NCBI GenBank assembly: GCA_029219385.1
Contig: JAQXTH010000006.1
Coordinates: forward strand, 1 to 64,000
Length of the DNA: 64,000 nucleotides
Direction: 5' to 3'
Origin: Prevotellaceae bacterium
GTDB taxonomy: Bacteria; Bacteroidota; Bacteroidia; Bacteroidales; Bacteroidaceae
Under the pieces are notes generated by a model. The model saw nothing but the letters and a program-made list of their open reading frames with translations, was not told the DNA's origin and did no database searches. How positions within the stretch are numbered: position 1 is the stretch's first letter; every line of letters begins with the position of its first letter. Positions 63,924-64,000 of the stretch are shown piece after piece. The translations under genes and the position numbers were made by a program.

Positions 63924-64000
63924 TTATGCGTTTCCAAAAATCTCAGATTCCAATTCTTTATATATTTGTGTATCTTCTGTAATTAATGGAACTATTGTAT
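63924..64000 (-). CDS. partial gene, C terminus only
   Basis: The window edge cuts an open frame that ends at TAA 63924-63926. Its last 24 residues include LITEDTQIYKELESEIFGN, which reads as a normal charged C terminus. Too short to identify. It belongs upstream of the GIY-YIG gene in the same operon, since only 16 nt separate them. Confidence 0.55.
   Translation of the reverse strand, partial: TIVPLITEDTQIYKELESEIFGNA

Overview
The window reads as a Bacteroidales chromosome (Bacteroidota, probably a gut Muribaculaceae/Bacteroides/Prevotella relative; genus not resolved from sequence alone). The evidence is the gene families (TamL/TamB, BtuG-type DUF5074 lipoprotein, DUF4835, DUF3127, CoaBC-DUF4835-RecN order), the near absence of Shine-Dalgarno sequences, and repeated matches to the Bacteroidota promoter -7 motif TAnnTTTG upstream of many genes and both tRNAs.

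Layout. 1-592 is gene-free: a homopolymer-rich start, then a 22-bp tandem repeat, then a promoter for tRNA-Met(CAU). 791-4832 (minus) holds a ROK sugar kinase and a dipeptidyl peptidase IV followed by an RsmI-like methyltransferase. 5041-18462 (minus) is one long run: tamB, tamL, a GH89 alpha-N-acetylglucosaminidase and a GH20 beta-hexosaminidase, so an outer-membrane assembly pair sits directly upstream of two exported HexNAc-releasing enzymes. A six-hairpin glycosidase-like gene is divergent (18709-20691). 20698-31637 (minus) is a nine-gene housekeeping operon: dnaN, DnaQ-like exonuclease, coaBC, DUF4835, recN, a TPR/degenerate-protease protein, dusB, an APC permease and a methyltransferase. 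Two DUF3127 genes (31869-32716) diverge from it. Then come ahcY-yfhO-hisS, a calcium-type P-ATPase, a Na/Pi cotransporter, a tiny membrane peptide plus acidic protein, and purL.

47827-53553 (plus) is a vitamin B12 uptake locus: TonB-dependent receptor (BtuB type), a cobalamin riboswitch with its own promoter, BtuG-type surface lipoprotein, BtuF-like binding protein and BtuC-like permease; no ATPase (btuD) is adjacent. It is followed by a sugar nucleotidyltransferase with a duplicated promoter region, and by manC-manA (GDP-mannose supply).

A tRNA-Leu(CAA) at 57411-57492 marks the edge of an accessory island that fills the rest of the window on the minus strand. Its seven complete genes are packed with overlaps or gaps of at most 29 nt: GIY-YIG/DUF4357 nuclease-like, TcmP, DUF5131 (three-Cys motif), AlbA_2/Schlafen-like protein, then a STAS-GHKL ATPase, a DUF4325 STAS-like protein and a two-TM membrane protein. 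This is the most likely place for an undescribed system: a GHKL/STAS partner-switch-like pair with a candidate membrane effector, next to a TcmP/DUF5131 putative modification cassette with a nuclease. An eighth gene is cut by the right edge.

A second unusual feature is a pair of nearly identical 96-bp intergenic elements (32810-32905 and 54793-54888), each built from four 23-bp palindromic units and both placed between convergent genes.
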